In this document: positions 23,160 through 33,536 of the stretch, piece after piece
Position numbering within the stretch: position 1 is the stretch's first letter
Layout of the letters: the number at the start of each line of letters is the position of its first letter
From: Megaleporinus macrocephalus
Lineage: Eukaryota; Chordata; Actinopteri; Characiformes; Anostomidae
Length of the DNA: 64,000 nucleotides
NCBI GenBank assembly: GCA_021613375.1
Contig: CM038703.1
Coordinates: forward strand, 56,441,254 to 56,505,253
Reading direction: 5' to 3'
The notes under the pieces: generated by a model
What the model was told of the DNA's origin: nothing
The model's database searches: none
What the model saw: only the letters and a program-made list of their open reading frames with translations
Translations under genes and position numbers: made by a program

Positions 23160-25375
23160 TTATAAATACGGACTAAGTGAATGAACCTCTGAAACTGATT
23201 CATGATTGATCGATGATGGACATATGATGGTAGAATTTTGGCAAGGGTGATGATGGGAAACGGAGTCCAGGAATTTAACAGAGACAGAGAGTGAGTCCAT
23301 TAGAATGACAGTGCCCCCCACCAAGACAAATAGGACGGCCAAAGAAATGAAGACAACTACTGTAACTTCCTCCCACACTACCTGAAGCATTATGGTACAC
23401 CCCACAGAAGTTGCTTCAGCACTGGACCCTTGACCACCATCTGGGGCAACCTCTGGAATGCCCACTGGGCTGATGAGGAGAAGCAGTGAGTGAAAGATGT
23501 CTCTGGTGACTGTCTGGGGTCCATTTTTGCCAGATCATGTTGATGGAATTACTTCACCAATATGGGATCCAGGATAACCCCGCATTGTTTCTCAGGGCTG
23601 TAACCCTCTCAGTCCATGAGGTACTACAGGCCACCTCCTCTCCTCCTGGATTCCAGCAACCGATAGACAGCATAAACCTGGGACACCTTCAATATTCTCT
23701 TGAACTCTTTGCCCTCTCTGAATCTGAATGGGAAGCCATGAAATATCATATTAATGAAGCCCTAGTGGAGGTCTTCATTCATTATTTTACGTGTCCTGCT
23801 GGAGCATGTTTTTTTGTGGTGAAGAAAGATGGAAGCCTGCATTCCTGCATAGATTACCAACAAGATCACTGTCAGGGACCACTACCCCTTGCCTCTGATG
23901 ACCACCAACAACTTGGTGCATGTTTGGCAAAAGGACAAATGGCAGACACCCTTCATCACACACATGGCTCACTATGAGTACCTAATGATGCCTTTTGTAA
24001 GGATGAATGTGCTGGCCATCTTCCAAAGGCTCATCCATGAGGTCCTGCATGAGATCTTCGGCCTGTATGCTTTTGCAACACACGCATCAAACATCAAGGA
24101 GCATGCTGTCCATGTTCTCCAGGTCCTGCAGCTACTCTTGAAAAAACACCTTTTTGTTAAACTACAGAAGTTGGAATTGTTTCCTTGGGTACGTGGTCTT
24201 CAAGGGTAGTTTGTCAATGGCCCGGCCAAACGGAAAGCAGCTTACCGTCAGTTTGTCAGGAATTTTGACAGCACCACTCATTGTGCTGACCTGCAAATAG
24301 CCTGGCCCCTTTCTGTAGTCTGACAAAGCCCAAAAAACGTACAAGGAACTCAAGTACAGGTTGACTAATGCCCCTTCTTGCACCTCCTGTGACAGGAGAT
24401 TGAGAGCTCTTTGCCGTTAAGATCTTGAAGAAGGAGGCATTGGTCGGAGGTGGCCAAGCCCCTATTCTTAAGACCATAAGAACCTCTCCTAAATCTAGGA
24501 GGCGAAACACCTGAATCCTAGGAAATCTCATTGGGCCATGTTTTTCAGTGGTTTTGAGCTCATGCTATCCAATTGTCCTGGTTCCAAGAAGGTTTAGCCT
24601 GATGCCCCCTCCAGGCAGTGAAGAGCCATCTGCACCACAGTCCAGTCCTATTGCTCCCACAAAGGAACAATGTAATATTGAACGGGTGCTCAGGACAACC
24701 ATGCGGAAGTAGCCAGATCCAATTGGGGTCCTCCATAATCTGCTGAATGTTCCAGCCGCCCATACCCAGTTGATGCACTGGGGTCACAAAAGCTCCTTCT
24801 AATAGCATTGAGGGGCCACACTAGCAATGGAAGTCCTTCAAAGATGCCTCTGGTGGCCTAATATGGCACTAATATGGCAGGAGAGGTCTGGCAGTTTGTG
24901 GCATCCTTCAAAGCATGTGCTCACAACAAGGAACCCAAGACCATGCTCTATGGGCTGCTGCACCTTCTGCCTAGTACACATCACCTAGGGCCCCTGGACT
25001 TCATCACTGGATTACACAAATCAAGGGACAATACCATCATCATAGTGACCATGGACAAGTTTGTAAAGCAATCGAGTTTCTTACTCTGCCTAACCTCATT
25101 TCAGCCTTTCTGTAACTCATCTTGCATCATGTGTTGAGGTATGACAGGATCCCCAAGGACCTGGTTTTGGATAGACAACACACTCCAGCACATATCTCTG
25201 GTCATGTCCTTGTTTGAGTGTTATGTTGGTTATATGCTTCCTTTTATTCTTGACCAAAAATCTAAAGCGGCTGTCACCTTAGCTGTCCGTATGGTGTGTC
25301 AGGCAGCTTGCCTTGCAAATGACCATGGTGGATTGGAGACATACACCAGGGCAGGACTGTGACCGGCTTACAGAG
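23160..25375 (+). mobile_element. Ty3/gypsy relic B (reverse transcriptase to integrase)
   Basis: Reading across frames: the reverse transcriptase start SEWEAMKYHINEALVE, then SPAGACFFVVKKDGSLHSCIDY-like text (23790-23860), HYEYLMMPF (23965-23990) and LIHEVLHEI. A degraded RNase H region follows at about 24390-24600. Integrase reads MAGEVWQFVASFKACAHNKEP (24874) and LDFITGLHKSRDN, then a clone of the GYxxPF segment near 25230. There are many stops and frameshifts. A second copy of the same relic occurs at 32681-33340 plus 35640-37480, and a third scrap at 41800-42060. Confidence 0.7.
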
Positions 25376-25399
25376 AACTCTCTGAGATCACCGCATCCC

Positions 25400-26040
25400 A
25401 GTCTCCTGCTCTGCCTCCAAGAAAGGTTTGTTTTCAGTCCTCCAAGCCCCCATCGCTGATCCATGGCCTGATGCATGCAGCATAGTGCTCCCGACCCAGC
25501 TGCCACCAATGCTGACTCACCGCATGCCATTTCAGCTCCAGCCACTCCAGTCTTCCTCTTCAGCCAACCGCACCAAATTCCCGCCACGGACCCAGCCGCG
25601 CCACCCCCGGCTTCGGAATCCCTCGTGCCCACCCGGCCCTGCTCACCAGACTCGCCGGTCCTGCCCCCTCCCAGCCTTTCATTTTTTCTTGTCTTTCTCC
25701 TACCCTCTCTTCTCCTACAGCTCCCTTCATTCATTCTGGTTTTCTCCCCTCTGTGCTTCTGCCTATTCTCTCGACATTTCCTCCATCTTCCTGCCTTCCT
25801 GCTTTCTCCTCATCTCACCCCGACCCTAATTTGACATCCCACCCCGCTCCTATTTCGTCATCCCATCCCATACCTGTTTATTCTCCCCACCCCCCCCTTT
25901 TCGCCATCCTTGCTCCCTTACCCATTTCGTCTTCCCTTTCCCCCTTTTCCTCATCCCTTTCTGCCCCTGTTTTATCTTCCCTTGTCCCCATTTTTGTCAT
26001 CCCTCCCCACCCCATTTCGTCACCCCCCCCCTTCTAGCCT
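25400..26040 (+). repeat. Pyrimidine-rich block
   Basis: Long C/T-rich sequence, including runs of C near 25889-25898 and 26022-26031. The subsegment TCTGGTTTTCTCCCCTCTGTG (about 25735) recurs at 42125. Open frames here are compositional, rich in Pro, Ser and Leu, and not genes. It lies between gypsy B and the DIRS relic. Confidence 0.6.
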
Positions 26041-26059
26041 CATGCTCATCATGATTCTA

Positions 26060-27366
26060 TTCCTCTGACTGCAGGTGTTGCAGCCAGCTCAACCTCGCCA
26101 ACAGTTCTCCACTCCCAAGGCACAGAATTTTCCGGCGTCCCTCACCACGCCTCCTTCCAATGCTCGGCTGTTCAACCCACCCCAGAGGATTTTACAAGGT
26201 GTGGACGTAGACCTCTCTGTACTTTTGCATTCATCCGCAGCACCTTCGGCTCCCCGATCCATTGACATTGGGGATCTATCATTCACACTCAGGGCTGCCG
26301 AACCCCAAACTTCAAACATCCTCACAATTTTCAAATTTGCGCTAGCCTTCTCCATATATCGCAACGTCATCTGCTCACACTTCCCTGCCTGCTGTCAGGA
26401 ACTGGATGATTATCTTTCAGTCATTCTTGACCTTGGTGTCTGCTTCGCGGGACGGCCTTCTACGAGTACCACTGACAGTTTTTCGCATGGGCCACCACCC
26501 ACCTGCACCAGTGGAACATCGCTTGCTACTGGGGTTCCTTGGACCTGGAACTCTATTGCAGAATTTTCACTGGGCGCTTCCCCCTTTCTTGTGAACTATG
26601 CGGCAACCTTTTGCAGCCCACCAAATTTTAATTCCACTGGATGTTTCACTTTTTGGTGCGGATTTCTGTTCCTACTGTGCTCAGGCTCATGCTCATCCCA
26701 ACTGCCACCCAGGTATGGCAGCAGCTGACTACTCTGCCCTTTTCCACCCTGGTTCACATTCCCGAATTTGCTTCCTACCTCTCTCGCCACCCCGATCTCA
26801 CCTTCACTCATTACTTGTCGGACGGCTTCTTACTTGTCCTCTCCCCTGGTGTAATCACGTTGCCAGACTCCACTCATAGGTCACTTAATCTTCTTTCCGC
26901 GGAAAATAAACCTGACAGAGTTTCGTCCCTTCTGGCCAAAGAGGTTGTGAAATGTTTTATGATCTGCTCCTTCTTGACTGGCCAAAGAAGACATTGTCTC
27001 CACATTCCAAGTCCTCCCACTTATTCAGAGTCCGTTGGCTCAGTTCATATTATTTCGCTATCCGTCTGGCTTTTGGTTGCAAGAACAGCCAAAAGTGTGC
27101 ACAACCTCATCACCGCTTCACAAGACCTAAATCTCCAAGCTATAGCTTCAAGTACACTCTCCACCTACTGGTCCGACTGGCTCTCCTTCAAGCGCTTTAA
27201 TCATTTCTATTCAAGATTCAAGAGTTTTTATTGGACATTCTATGGCCTCCCAGTCCCTTCCTTCAACCTACAATCCACTGCTTCTTTCCTGACCTTCTAC
27301 CATTTCCACTGCTCCATACGTTACCCTACACTTAAAGTGTACCTAGCAGCCATCAATTGCATTTAG
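26060..27366 (+). mobile_element. DIRS-type retroelement relic A
   Basis: Gag-like sequence holds LHQWNI and SCELCGNLLQPT (part of a zinc knuckle, about 26590-26630), then the pol N-terminus HIPEFASYLSRHPDLTFTHY (26757-26816) and LLAKEV. The reverse transcriptase is cut away: text jumps from SSYYFAIRLAFGCKNS to the recombinase N-terminus STLSTYWSDWLSF (27150). A second deletion truncates the recombinase after TLKVYLAAIN. Compared with copy B, one deletion corresponds to about 43612-44268 and the second to 44393-45190. Both copies share the same right-hand junction. Confidence 0.7.
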
Positions 27367-27959
27367 GCACTGAACAGACAGCAGTGGCCCAATCTGAAGC
27401 CTTGCCAGTCAAAGAGGAAATATATATATGAGACTTAGCTAAGCTATGCTGAAAGTTGCCAAAAAATATTAAATACTGCAACAAAGTCTTCTACAGTACA
27501 AGTACTAAAACCTCACTCTAACTTTGAAGCTATCACTATTAACTAGCAACTGTCATACAAGAGAGTGCTTGAGGAAAATGTGAGGCCATCCATCAAAAAG
27601 GTGGAGCTGTAAAAGTAAACATTTCAACAGAATAATGATCCCAAACATTCAAGTGAAAGAGAAATGACTTTCTTAAGATTGTTACTAGGAAGTAAAGTAG
27701 ATATGAATATTGTTTGAATGAAGGATCACTGATTTCTGTATTCATTTCCCTCAACCTGGCGTGCCCCATACTTAATGTACACCAGCAGGTAGACTCCTGA
27801 TTAGTTGGTTGGTTACTTCTACCTCACTCACATCCATCAAAATACCCTAAGAACTGGATCAAAAGACCACGACTACAGGTCACTATTTTGTCAGATATTT
27901 AGGAAAAAAGACCTACGTATTAATTAATAAGCAGTAAGTTCTTAAATCTGTTGAAACAA
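27367..27959 (+). other. Duplicated block upstream of OR3 with Tc1 transposase scrap
   Basis: GAGAGTGCTTGAGGAAAATG (27560) begins LEENVRPSIKKVEL followed by FNRIMIPNI-type text. This is a frame-broken copy of the Tc1 transposase stretch that precedes the QQDNDPKH motif. The same scrap sits upstream of OR4 (37880-38210) and OR5 (47190-47470). ACACCAGCAGGTAGACTCCTG (27780) is another block common to OR3-OR6 units. Confidence 0.55.
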
Positions 27960-28062
27960 CTTGTTCATGCACCTGTGAGAGAAGCAGGCCAGATTTACCA
28001 ATCTAATAATTAGTCAGTGAACCACTAAGGAATATGTATCTGCTGAGAAGAGAATATAAAAT
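27960..28062 (+). promoter_or_regulatory. OR3 upstream module
   Basis: TTGTTCATGCACCTGTGAGA, then AATCTAATAATTAGTCAG (homeodomain-like), the core TGAACCACTAAGGAATATGT, TGCTGAGAAGAGAA and TATAAA at 28055-28060, 171 bp before the start codon. Confidence 0.7.
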
Positions 28063-28153
28063 TACACACACAAGTTATTTTCCCTGACACAACTCAGCGC
28101 TTCCTCTCTTACAGCTACAGTATCTCTGTACTGCTCACTCCACGGAGTTAACG

Positions 28154-28165
28154 ATGCCTGATTAA
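28154..28165 (+). promoter_or_regulatory. OR3 leader mini-uORF
   Basis: ATG-CCT-GAT-TAA (MPD-stop). The upstream ATG found in OR2, OR4, OR6 and OR7 is ACG here, but the inner MPD frame remains, 60 bases before ATG 28226. Confidence 0.45.
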
Positions 28166-28225
28166 ATACATAGAACACTTGTGTGAGCACAACTAGCCTG
28201 ATTTTATAGATTTATGCTTTATTTC

Positions 28226-29167
28226 ATGGATTATTCTACTAATGTTACATATTTATATTTTGAAGGTCATGTGGAGTTGGAGAAATATAGATATGTTTAT
28301 TTTGTAATCACTCTCTTTGTTTATATACTGATTATTTTCTGTAATGTTGTTGTTATTTCTGTTATTTACACAAACAAATGTCTCCATGAGCCCATGTACA
28401 TATTCGTTGCTGCTTTACTTTTTAATTCTCTCTTTGGAACATCTGCCTTTTATCCTAAAGTACTGATTGATTTTCTCTCTGAAACACAAATTATCTCTCG
28501 TGAAGCCTGTCTGTTTCAGGCCTTTTTGATTTACACATGTGCAGTTTCAGATCTTACTCTGTTATCAGCTATGGCATATGACAGATATGTGTCTATATGT
28601 AAACCATTACAATATCCAACTCTTATAAACATCTCCACTGTTAGAAAACTTTTATTTTTATGTTGGTTTGTACCTTCCTGTGAAATTAGCATACCAATAT
28701 TACTGACATGTCAACTTGTACTGTGTAGATTTAAATTAAACAGAATTTACTGCAATAATTACTCAATTGCTAAATTAGCATGCGGAGACACATCTGTTAA
28801 CTATTTATATGGACTCTTTGCCTTAACTCTGGCTATATTTCCACCTGTGATCTTCATAATCTACTCATATGTTAGAATACTCAACGTCTGTTTAAGGAAT
28901 TCTAAAGAATTCAGAAGAAAGGCTCTACAGACCTGCTTCCCACACATTGTTGTTTTCATCACTTTCTCTGTTATTTCCTGTTTTGACGTGATTAACACCA
29001 GATTAGAAGGAAATGTGCCTCATATTGTGTCTGTACTAATGTCAGTTGAAAATCTAATTATTGCTCCTTTAATGAATCCCATTATGTACGGACTAAAACT
29101 GCAGGAGATATGGAATAGGATTAGGAGAATTTTTAGTAAAAGAAAGACACATATCCTTGCAAATTGA
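28226..29167 (+). CDS. Odorant receptor OR3
   Basis: A 313-residue intronless olfactory GPCR. ATG 28226 gives MDYSTNVTYLYF aligned with its paralogs; an in-frame ATG at 28214 would add four residues and cannot be excluded. Motifs are complete: Asn6 glycosylation site, [18 protein letters not shown] at the TM3 end, cysteines in ECL2, KALQTCFPH at TM6, and NPIMYGL at TM7. The C-terminal tail is basic (RRIFSKRKTHI). It is closest to OR4 in both coding and 3' flanking sequence, with the DTSVNYLYGLFALTLAIFPP segment shared, so the two are probably products of a recent tandem duplication. Confidence 0.93.
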   Translation: MDYSTNVTYLYFEGHVELEKYRYVYFVITLFVYILIIFCNVVVISVIYTNKCLHEPMYIFVAALLFNSLFGTSAFYPKVLIDFLSETQIISREACLFQAFLIYTCAVSDLTLLSAMAYDRYVSICKPLQYPTLINISTVRKLLFLCWFVPSCEISIPILLTCQLVLCRFKLNRIYCNNYSIAKLACGDTSVNYLYGLFALTLAIFPPVIFIIYSYVRILNVCLRNSKEFRRKALQTCFPHIVVFITFSVISCFDVINTRLEGNVPHIVSVLMSVENLIIAPLMNPIMYGLKLQEIWNRIRRIFSKRKTHILAN

Positions 29168-30534
29168 AATTTTCTATGTATGTCATGTTGACTTTCTTGC
29201 ATTTTCAATAGAATGTTTAAGATGAGTGTTATCTGTGTTGTGTGTCTTTTAATTTTCACTGCATAATAGCTTGTAATGACTTAAATAAGTGTAGAAGTCG
29301 AGTAGCTCAGCAATGAAAAAACACATGTTTCTTGAGTGTCGTTATTATATTCCATATTTATGTGGCCATGATTTGAAAGTGGATCAGATAAAATATGCAA
29401 ACAAGATGTTTCTACATCTGGACATACCTGTAAATGAAAAATGTAAACATAAGCTGATGGCCTAAAAAGTTTATAAATTATGGGTACAATTCTGCATTAC
29501 TGCTCTGCCATTTAATCTTTCATTGCCTTTTTTAAATGCTGTAGTCATGTTTATTTTTTAAATGATCAAACAAATATTTGTACAAATACAACTCACACAT
29601 TTTTATTTTGTGTCCCAAAATTAAATCTTAAACAAGCAAACACAGAACTTGGCAGAAATATACTCTAGAGTTTAGTGGTCTTTTATTGCAATAATCAATG
29701 CTAAATCAATAATACACCCAAAACACATTCACTTGATGTGGTAAATAAGAAGTCTTTTAAAGGGACTAAGATAAGTAACCATGGTTATTGGTTAGAGATT
29801 ATGTCATCAATAATATATAAATAATGTACCACAGGGTGAGGAGAGTCCTCTGACTGGGAGCACAGAGGCACAGAGGCATGCCACAGCTGGACCCACTGGA
29901 CCTGTCTTGTGTTGAGGAATTTAACCTCTGGGCTGTGGCCAATTGCAGAGGATGAAGATTTCCCCTTCAGCCTTTCCTCTACATATGGACTTGAACTTAC
30001 ATCAACCAGCAAGACCCAGCATCTCCAGCCTTGGGTGAGCAGTACAGCTGATGGGTCCAAGACAGAAGCGTGGCGGGTGAGATAAGCTACTAGGCTATAG
30101 GCTATGGCTAGAGGCTAGCAAATATTTGCTCCCTAAATAACAAGCTTGATGATCTGAGAATTAGGATTATAACCCACGGTGGGTTTAGAGATTGTTGTGC
30201 TCTTAATCTCACATGAACGTAACCCAGATTCAGCAATCCAGCATGGTCCTTCTCCTGCTCCTACTGAAATTATTTTTGTGCATACAGGATAGGGGGAGGT
30301 CATCATGAACTCGAGGGTGCAATAGGCCCAGTCTAACACAGCTATCAAGTCCAAGTATGCCTTTTAGAGTTTAGCTCTGAATTAAGTGTGATGAGGGTTC
30401 TGTGAACCTTTCTGCAAACCAACTAAACTGATGATATTTTTCTTGGAGGACTGAGGGGTTGATTACTTCTGCATTACCCACAGCCATCAAACTCAGACTC
30501 TAGAACAAAGCTGTTCCAAAAGGAAATATAGTTC
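29168..30534. other. OR3 3' flank, duplicated with OR4
   Basis: Closely matches 39645-40870 (for example ATTTTCAATAGAATGTTTAA, AGAAGTCGAGTAGCTCAGC). It includes the AATCAATGCTAAATCAATAA block at 29694 and the CTTTTAAAGGGACTAAGATA block at 29753. No gene. Confidence 0.6.
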
Positions 30535-31179
30535 CAGAGCATCCGGAAAGTATTCACAGCGCTTCACTTTTTTCACATTTTGTTACATTACAGCCTAATT
30601 CCAAAATGGATTAAATTAATATTTTACTCAATATTCTACACACAGTATCTCAGAATGACAAAGCGAAAAGTTATTTGAAATCTTTGCTAATTTATTAAGT
30701 TAATCAGTTTTCATTGATCATCATTCAGTTGTTTTGACAACTTGACTGGAGTCCACCTCTGGTAAATCCAGTTGATTGGACATGATTTGGAAAAGCAAAT
30801 CTATATAAAATTCAAGAGTTTTATTGTCATCTATAAAATCTATATCTATGTAAGGTCCCATAATTGACAACAGGACAGTGACCCCAAGCACGCAGCCAAG
30901 ATAGTGGAGTGGCTTTGAGATGACTCTGTGAATGTTCCTGAGTGGCCTAGTCAGAGCCCAGACTTAAACCCAATCTAACATCTCTGGAGAGTTCTGAAAA
31001 TGGCTGTGCACCGACGCTCCTGATCCAACTTGAGGGAACTTAAGAGGTTGACTTTGTCATTATGGGGTATTGTGAGTAGAATTATGGGGGGAAAAAGAAT
31101 TTAATTGATTTTAGAATGAGTCTGTAACATAAAATGTGAAAAAAGCGAAGCACTGTAAATACCTTCCGGATGCACTGTA
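30535..31179 (+). mobile_element. Tc1-like transposon, internally deleted
   Basis: The left end CAGAGCATCCGGAAAGTATT and the right end AATACCTTCCGGATGCACTG are inverted repeats, with TA after the right end. The interior keeps the transposase C-terminus QDNDPKHAAKIVEWL, PEWPSQSPDLNPI and HLWRVLKMAVHRRS (30880-31015), where the Asp of QQD and the Glu of NPIE belong to the DDE catalytic triad. The Glu codon has become a stop. The N-terminal two thirds are missing, so it is non-autonomous. A 21-bp LINE-tail insertion sits at 30811. Confidence 0.8.
30811..30831 (-). mobile_element. Minute LINE-tail insertion with target duplication
   Basis: TTCAAGAGTTTTATTGTCAT is absent from the parallel Tc1 copy (about 41140). 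It is flanked by TATAAAA on both sides (30804-30810 and 30833-30839). Its reverse complement ATGACAATAAAACTCTTGAA resembles LINE 3' tails in this window (ATGACAATAAAGTCTCCTTG at 5858). Confidence 0.55.
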
Positions 31180-31950
31180 AACTGCTTCTCTGCCCTCACC
31201 TTTTCCTGACAAAATTTGCACTGACAACTGTGCCCTTGTTCTGCTTTATTTACTTCTCCTTGCTCTCTGCTGACATGGACACTGAGTTCTTCCCGGGTAA
31301 CCAGCACATTCTTTCCTGTGCTGCTCCTCAAAATCTTGAGACATGTGGACTTGAATGACAAGTGGCCGAAGGGCTTTCCCATCCTGGCAGCTCTCTCAGA
31401 CTGGCCTTTCTGATGAGCTCTGAAATGGTGTAGGCTTCAGAGGAGAACCGCTGGAAGGTGACCAGAACCTCATGTACGTGGAATGGGAGGAGCCAGTAGT
31501 ACCAGCGGCCAATGGGGGAGAAAAAGATTGTGTTCTGCCAGTACCCCTCGGTGAGGTTTAAGGGGGAAATAAACCGAGCTTTACCTAGATGATGGAAAAG
31601 ATCCACTCAGGGAACAGGAACTATGAGACTTTATTTAGCTTCTGGAAGTCATTGTAGAACCTCCACAAGCCATCTGGCTTGATAACCGGATAATGAGGCT
31701 GGAAAATGGGTTATTAGGTTTGTTGATACCGGCAGCCAGCATTTGCTTTATCTCCTCGATGATGGCTGACCAGTGAGCCTCAGGAACTTACAAGGGCTGC
31801 TGCTGTAACACCACAACCGCGACGTGTCATGCTGAATGATGTGAGTGCGGCCGGGGTTTGTTAGCTTCTGTTGCTGAGGGGTGGTGTGAGTTTGTCTCCC
31901 CACTGGAGACAAACTGGCAGGGGGTTCAGAAGAGGCAAAGCCTGAGAGCA
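31180..31950 (-). mobile_element. Ty3/gypsy relic C, reverse transcriptase (minus strand)
   Basis: The minus strand reads LGKARFISPLNLTEGYWQNT (31588-31530), matching the reverse transcriptase segment normally L-D-L-T-K-G-Y-W-Q. FHVHEVLVTFQRF follows. Upstream on that strand are KPDGLWRFYNDF and EEIKQMLAAGI. It is a different gypsy lineage from A and B. Frameshifted, no LTR found. A parallel copy is at 41296-41770. Confidence 0.65.
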
Positions 31951-32537
31951 CAGGGACCGATTCAATCCATTTTTAGGAGGTTAACATGCTATTTTTAGTT
32001 TTCTTTGTAAGTTTTCTCTTATCCAGTTGTTCTAAATGGTAGTTCACTGGTCCCATTCTTTACTTTATTGTATGGGGATCCTGCTAGCTCACAAGGAACT
32101 TGTATGTGGCTGTGACAGAACACTGCAAACACTGCACCCTGTTTATTGTTCCCTACTCCTCCGTAAACAGCTCAGTTTTAATTACATGCTAGCTTGGTCA
32201 TTTAACAAATGTTTGCAGTATATTATTTTAGAACAAGTTTTGCTAAGCAGGTACAGGTAATATTATCTACATCTGACATCTGTTTGGGTTCTGGGAGGGA
32301 AAAGAGTCCTAGTGTCTTTGCCTGGGTTTTATAGGCCCCAGGACATGTTGGTGCATGCCCAGTGAGGACCTTGTGGGCTGGTCCATTTCCAGGGGGAATT
32401 CTACATCTTTAATGTTTTCTTTATTTCATTTTCATTTAAAATGTCATTCTTTGTCTTTGCCCTGTATTACTCCAATGATTTATGTTGTAACCCTTTTGTT
32501 TGGTATGTATATAAGGTGGGAATAATAATTCATTTGA
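31951..32537. other. Spacer before the OR fragment
   Basis: No gene. GGTATGTATATAAGGTGGGA near 32503 is TATA-like and the surrounding text might be an LTR, but no partner is seen. Confidence 0.35.
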
Positions 32538-32680
32538 TGTTTGCCTTCCAGGCCTTCTGCCTACTGTATTTATATATATGGAGTTTCAGAGTTCATATTG
32601 TTATTAGCTATGGTGTATGACAGATATGTGTCCATATGTAAACCATTACAATATCCAACTACAAATGTCCGAAAGTTAAT
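32538..32680 (+). pseudogene. Odorant receptor fragment (TM3 region)
   Basis: About 140 bp homologous to the middle of the OR genes. It reads [20 protein letters not shown] then [14 protein letters not shown] (32559-32663), with AMAY changed to AMVY. After QYPT a deletion removes about 20 bases and the match ends around 32680, where gypsy B-type sequence begins. There is no promoter module, start codon or any other transmembrane segment nearby. It is a relic of an eighth receptor, destroyed by the retroelement rearrangements on either side. Confidence 0.85.
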
Positions 32681-33340
32681 CAAAGAAAACCAAGTAAAAC
32701 AGGCAAGCCAAGGAGCAAAAACCAGAAAACAAAAACAAAACAAACAGATCAAAACCAGGACAAGCAAAACACACAGGAATGCTTTGTATGCAATGAGACA
32801 TTAAGGCTTTACAACAAGTAAAATAAACTCAGGTGTGAGTACTTAGTACTCCGATAAAGAGGTTCTCAAAACTGATTCATTATTGGTCGATGATGGACAC
32901 ATGAAGGTATACTTTTGGCAAGGGTGATGATGGTAAATGAAGTCCAGGAAGTTAACAGAGACAGAGAGTGAGTCCATTAGAGTGACAGTGCCCCCCACAA
33001 GACAAATAGGATAGCCAAGGAATGAAGACAACTACTGTAACTTCCTCCCACACTACCTGAAGCATTATGGTACACCCCACTGGGTCCTCGACCACAATCT
33101 GGGGCAACCTCTGGAATGCCCACTGGGCTGATGAGGAGAAGCAGTGAGTGAAAGATGTCTCGGGTGAGCCCTTAGTCTGGGGTCCAGTTTTGCCAGATCA
33201 TGTTGATGGAATTACTTCACCAATATGGGATCCAGGATAACCCAGCATTGTTTCTCAGGGCTGTAACCCTCTCCGTTCATGAGGTGCTACAGGATTCAAC
33301 CAACCGATAGACAGCATAAACTTGGGACACCTTTAATATT
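32681..33340 (+). mobile_element. Gypsy B second copy, left part
   Basis: Parallels 22970-23690: GAGCAAAAACCAGAAAACAA, GACAGAGAGTGAGTCCATTA, GGAATGCCCACTGGGCTGAT and GTTGATGGAATTACTTCACC recur in order. Coding potential is lost. The copy is interrupted here and continues at about 35640. Confidence 0.65.
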
Positions 33341-33536
33341 CACTAGAGGTGGGGTTTCAGCATCGGGTATTACCTCCAGCGGATCTGAAATCACAGGTTT
33401 CAAGAGGTAGACATGAAATAAATTGGGCACAAATACTCATCCAATTTATATGTAACATCATTGATTCTTTGAAGAACCTCTTCTGGTCTCCAGAAGAGTA
33501 AATGGCTGTGTTACCTCTGTGCTGATCGGCACTTGT

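Noticed and set aside
23160..23465. 101-codon minus-strand hydrophobic frame
   Set aside because: Lies in a duplicated gypsy-associated non-coding block; the parallel copy at 32843-33031 does not preserve the full frame.
25400..26040. Overlapping Pro/Ser/Leu-rich open frames of more than 90 codons
   Set aside because: Pyrimidine-rich composition gives open frames in several phases; no domain.
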